DNA of 13,541 bases from an uncultured Collinsella sp. (lineage in GTDB: Bacteria > Actinomycetota > Coriobacteriia > Coriobacteriales > Coriobacteriaceae): contig CAUHCN010000040.1 of assembly GCA_959604825.1 (NCBI GenBank), positions 1 to 13,541 of the forward strand, read 5' to 3'. A program made the translations under genes and the position numbers. Positions within the stretch are counted from its first letter, which is position 1. Every line of letters starts with the position of its first letter. Below, one piece after another: positions 13,526-13,541 of the stretch. Under the pieces are notes generated by a model that saw only the letters and a list, made by a program, of their open reading frames with translations, had not been told where the DNA came from and did no database searches.

Positions 13526-13541
13526 TCCGCACATGTGCGGA
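13526..13541. promoter_or_regulatory. 16-bp perfect palindrome at the window edge
   Basis: TCCGCACATGTGCGGA is fully self-complementary and lies about 47 bases upstream of the GTG start of the TPR-type gene. It could be an operator, half of a longer structure cut by the window edge, or coding sequence if that gene extends further. Confidence 0.35.

Noticed and set aside
12594..13532. A 312-codon minus-strand frame overlapping the TPR-type gene
   Set aside because: It is in a different frame, is very rich in Arg, Ser and Cys, and has no motifs. The overlapping frame has convincing helical TPR periodicity.

Overview
The window most likely comes from a high-GC, Gram-positive gut actinobacterium of the class Coriobacteriia, with Collinsella or a close relative as the best guess. 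This rests on the GC-rich codon use, purine-rich AGGAGG-type ribosome binding sites, a Gram-positive CpsB/CpsC/CpsD capsule-control trio, a VanRS-like system, and HtpG and PstB proteins of ordinary type. The genus is an inference from overall impression, not a database match.

Layout from left to right. Bases 1-138 hold a densely hairpinned stretch downstream of htpG. From 139 to 10325 every gene is on the minus strand, so transcription runs right to left: a VanR/VanS-type pair (9630-10325, 8366-9604); pstB (7387-8262) with a PhoP/PhoR-type pair directly behind it (6594-7322, 5166-6590); the polysaccharide phospho-regulatory trio cpsC-cpsD-cpsB (4970 down to 2909); a GNAT acetyltransferase (2366-2869); and the chaperone gene htpG (139-2163), whose leader contains an intrinsic-terminator-like stem-loop. 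A secreted D-alanyl-D-alanine carboxypeptidase (10523-11863, plus strand) diverges from the VanR/VanS pair and ends in a clear terminator. Bases 11921-12366 hold tRNA-Ser(GCT) on the minus strand and an unusual tRNA-tail-derived repeat region. A TPR-type protein gene of unknown function (12367-13479, possibly running off the window) closes the right side.

How the genes may work together: the window is mostly signalling that faces the cell envelope. The PhoP/PhoR pair sits next to the phosphate-transport ATPase, which normally links Pst transport state to PhoR. The VanRS-like pair shares a 197-bp divergent control region with a peptidoglycan D,D-carboxypeptidase. The CpsBCD trio normally controls polysaccharide export and chain length by tyrosine phosphorylation. 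Notably, pstSCA/phoU and the capsule glycosyltransferases are not in the window, so pstB and cpsBCD look detached from their usual partners.

The best candidate for something undescribed is at 11923-12201: an 89-bp unit made of tRNA 3'-end-like sequence, a terminator and the tRNA-Ser 3' end, present twice with a period of exactly 190 bp. Between the copies lies a 101-bp cluster of near-perfect hairpins closed by a 12-bp stem. No integrase, transposase, CRISPR array or toxin-antitoxin pair was seen.
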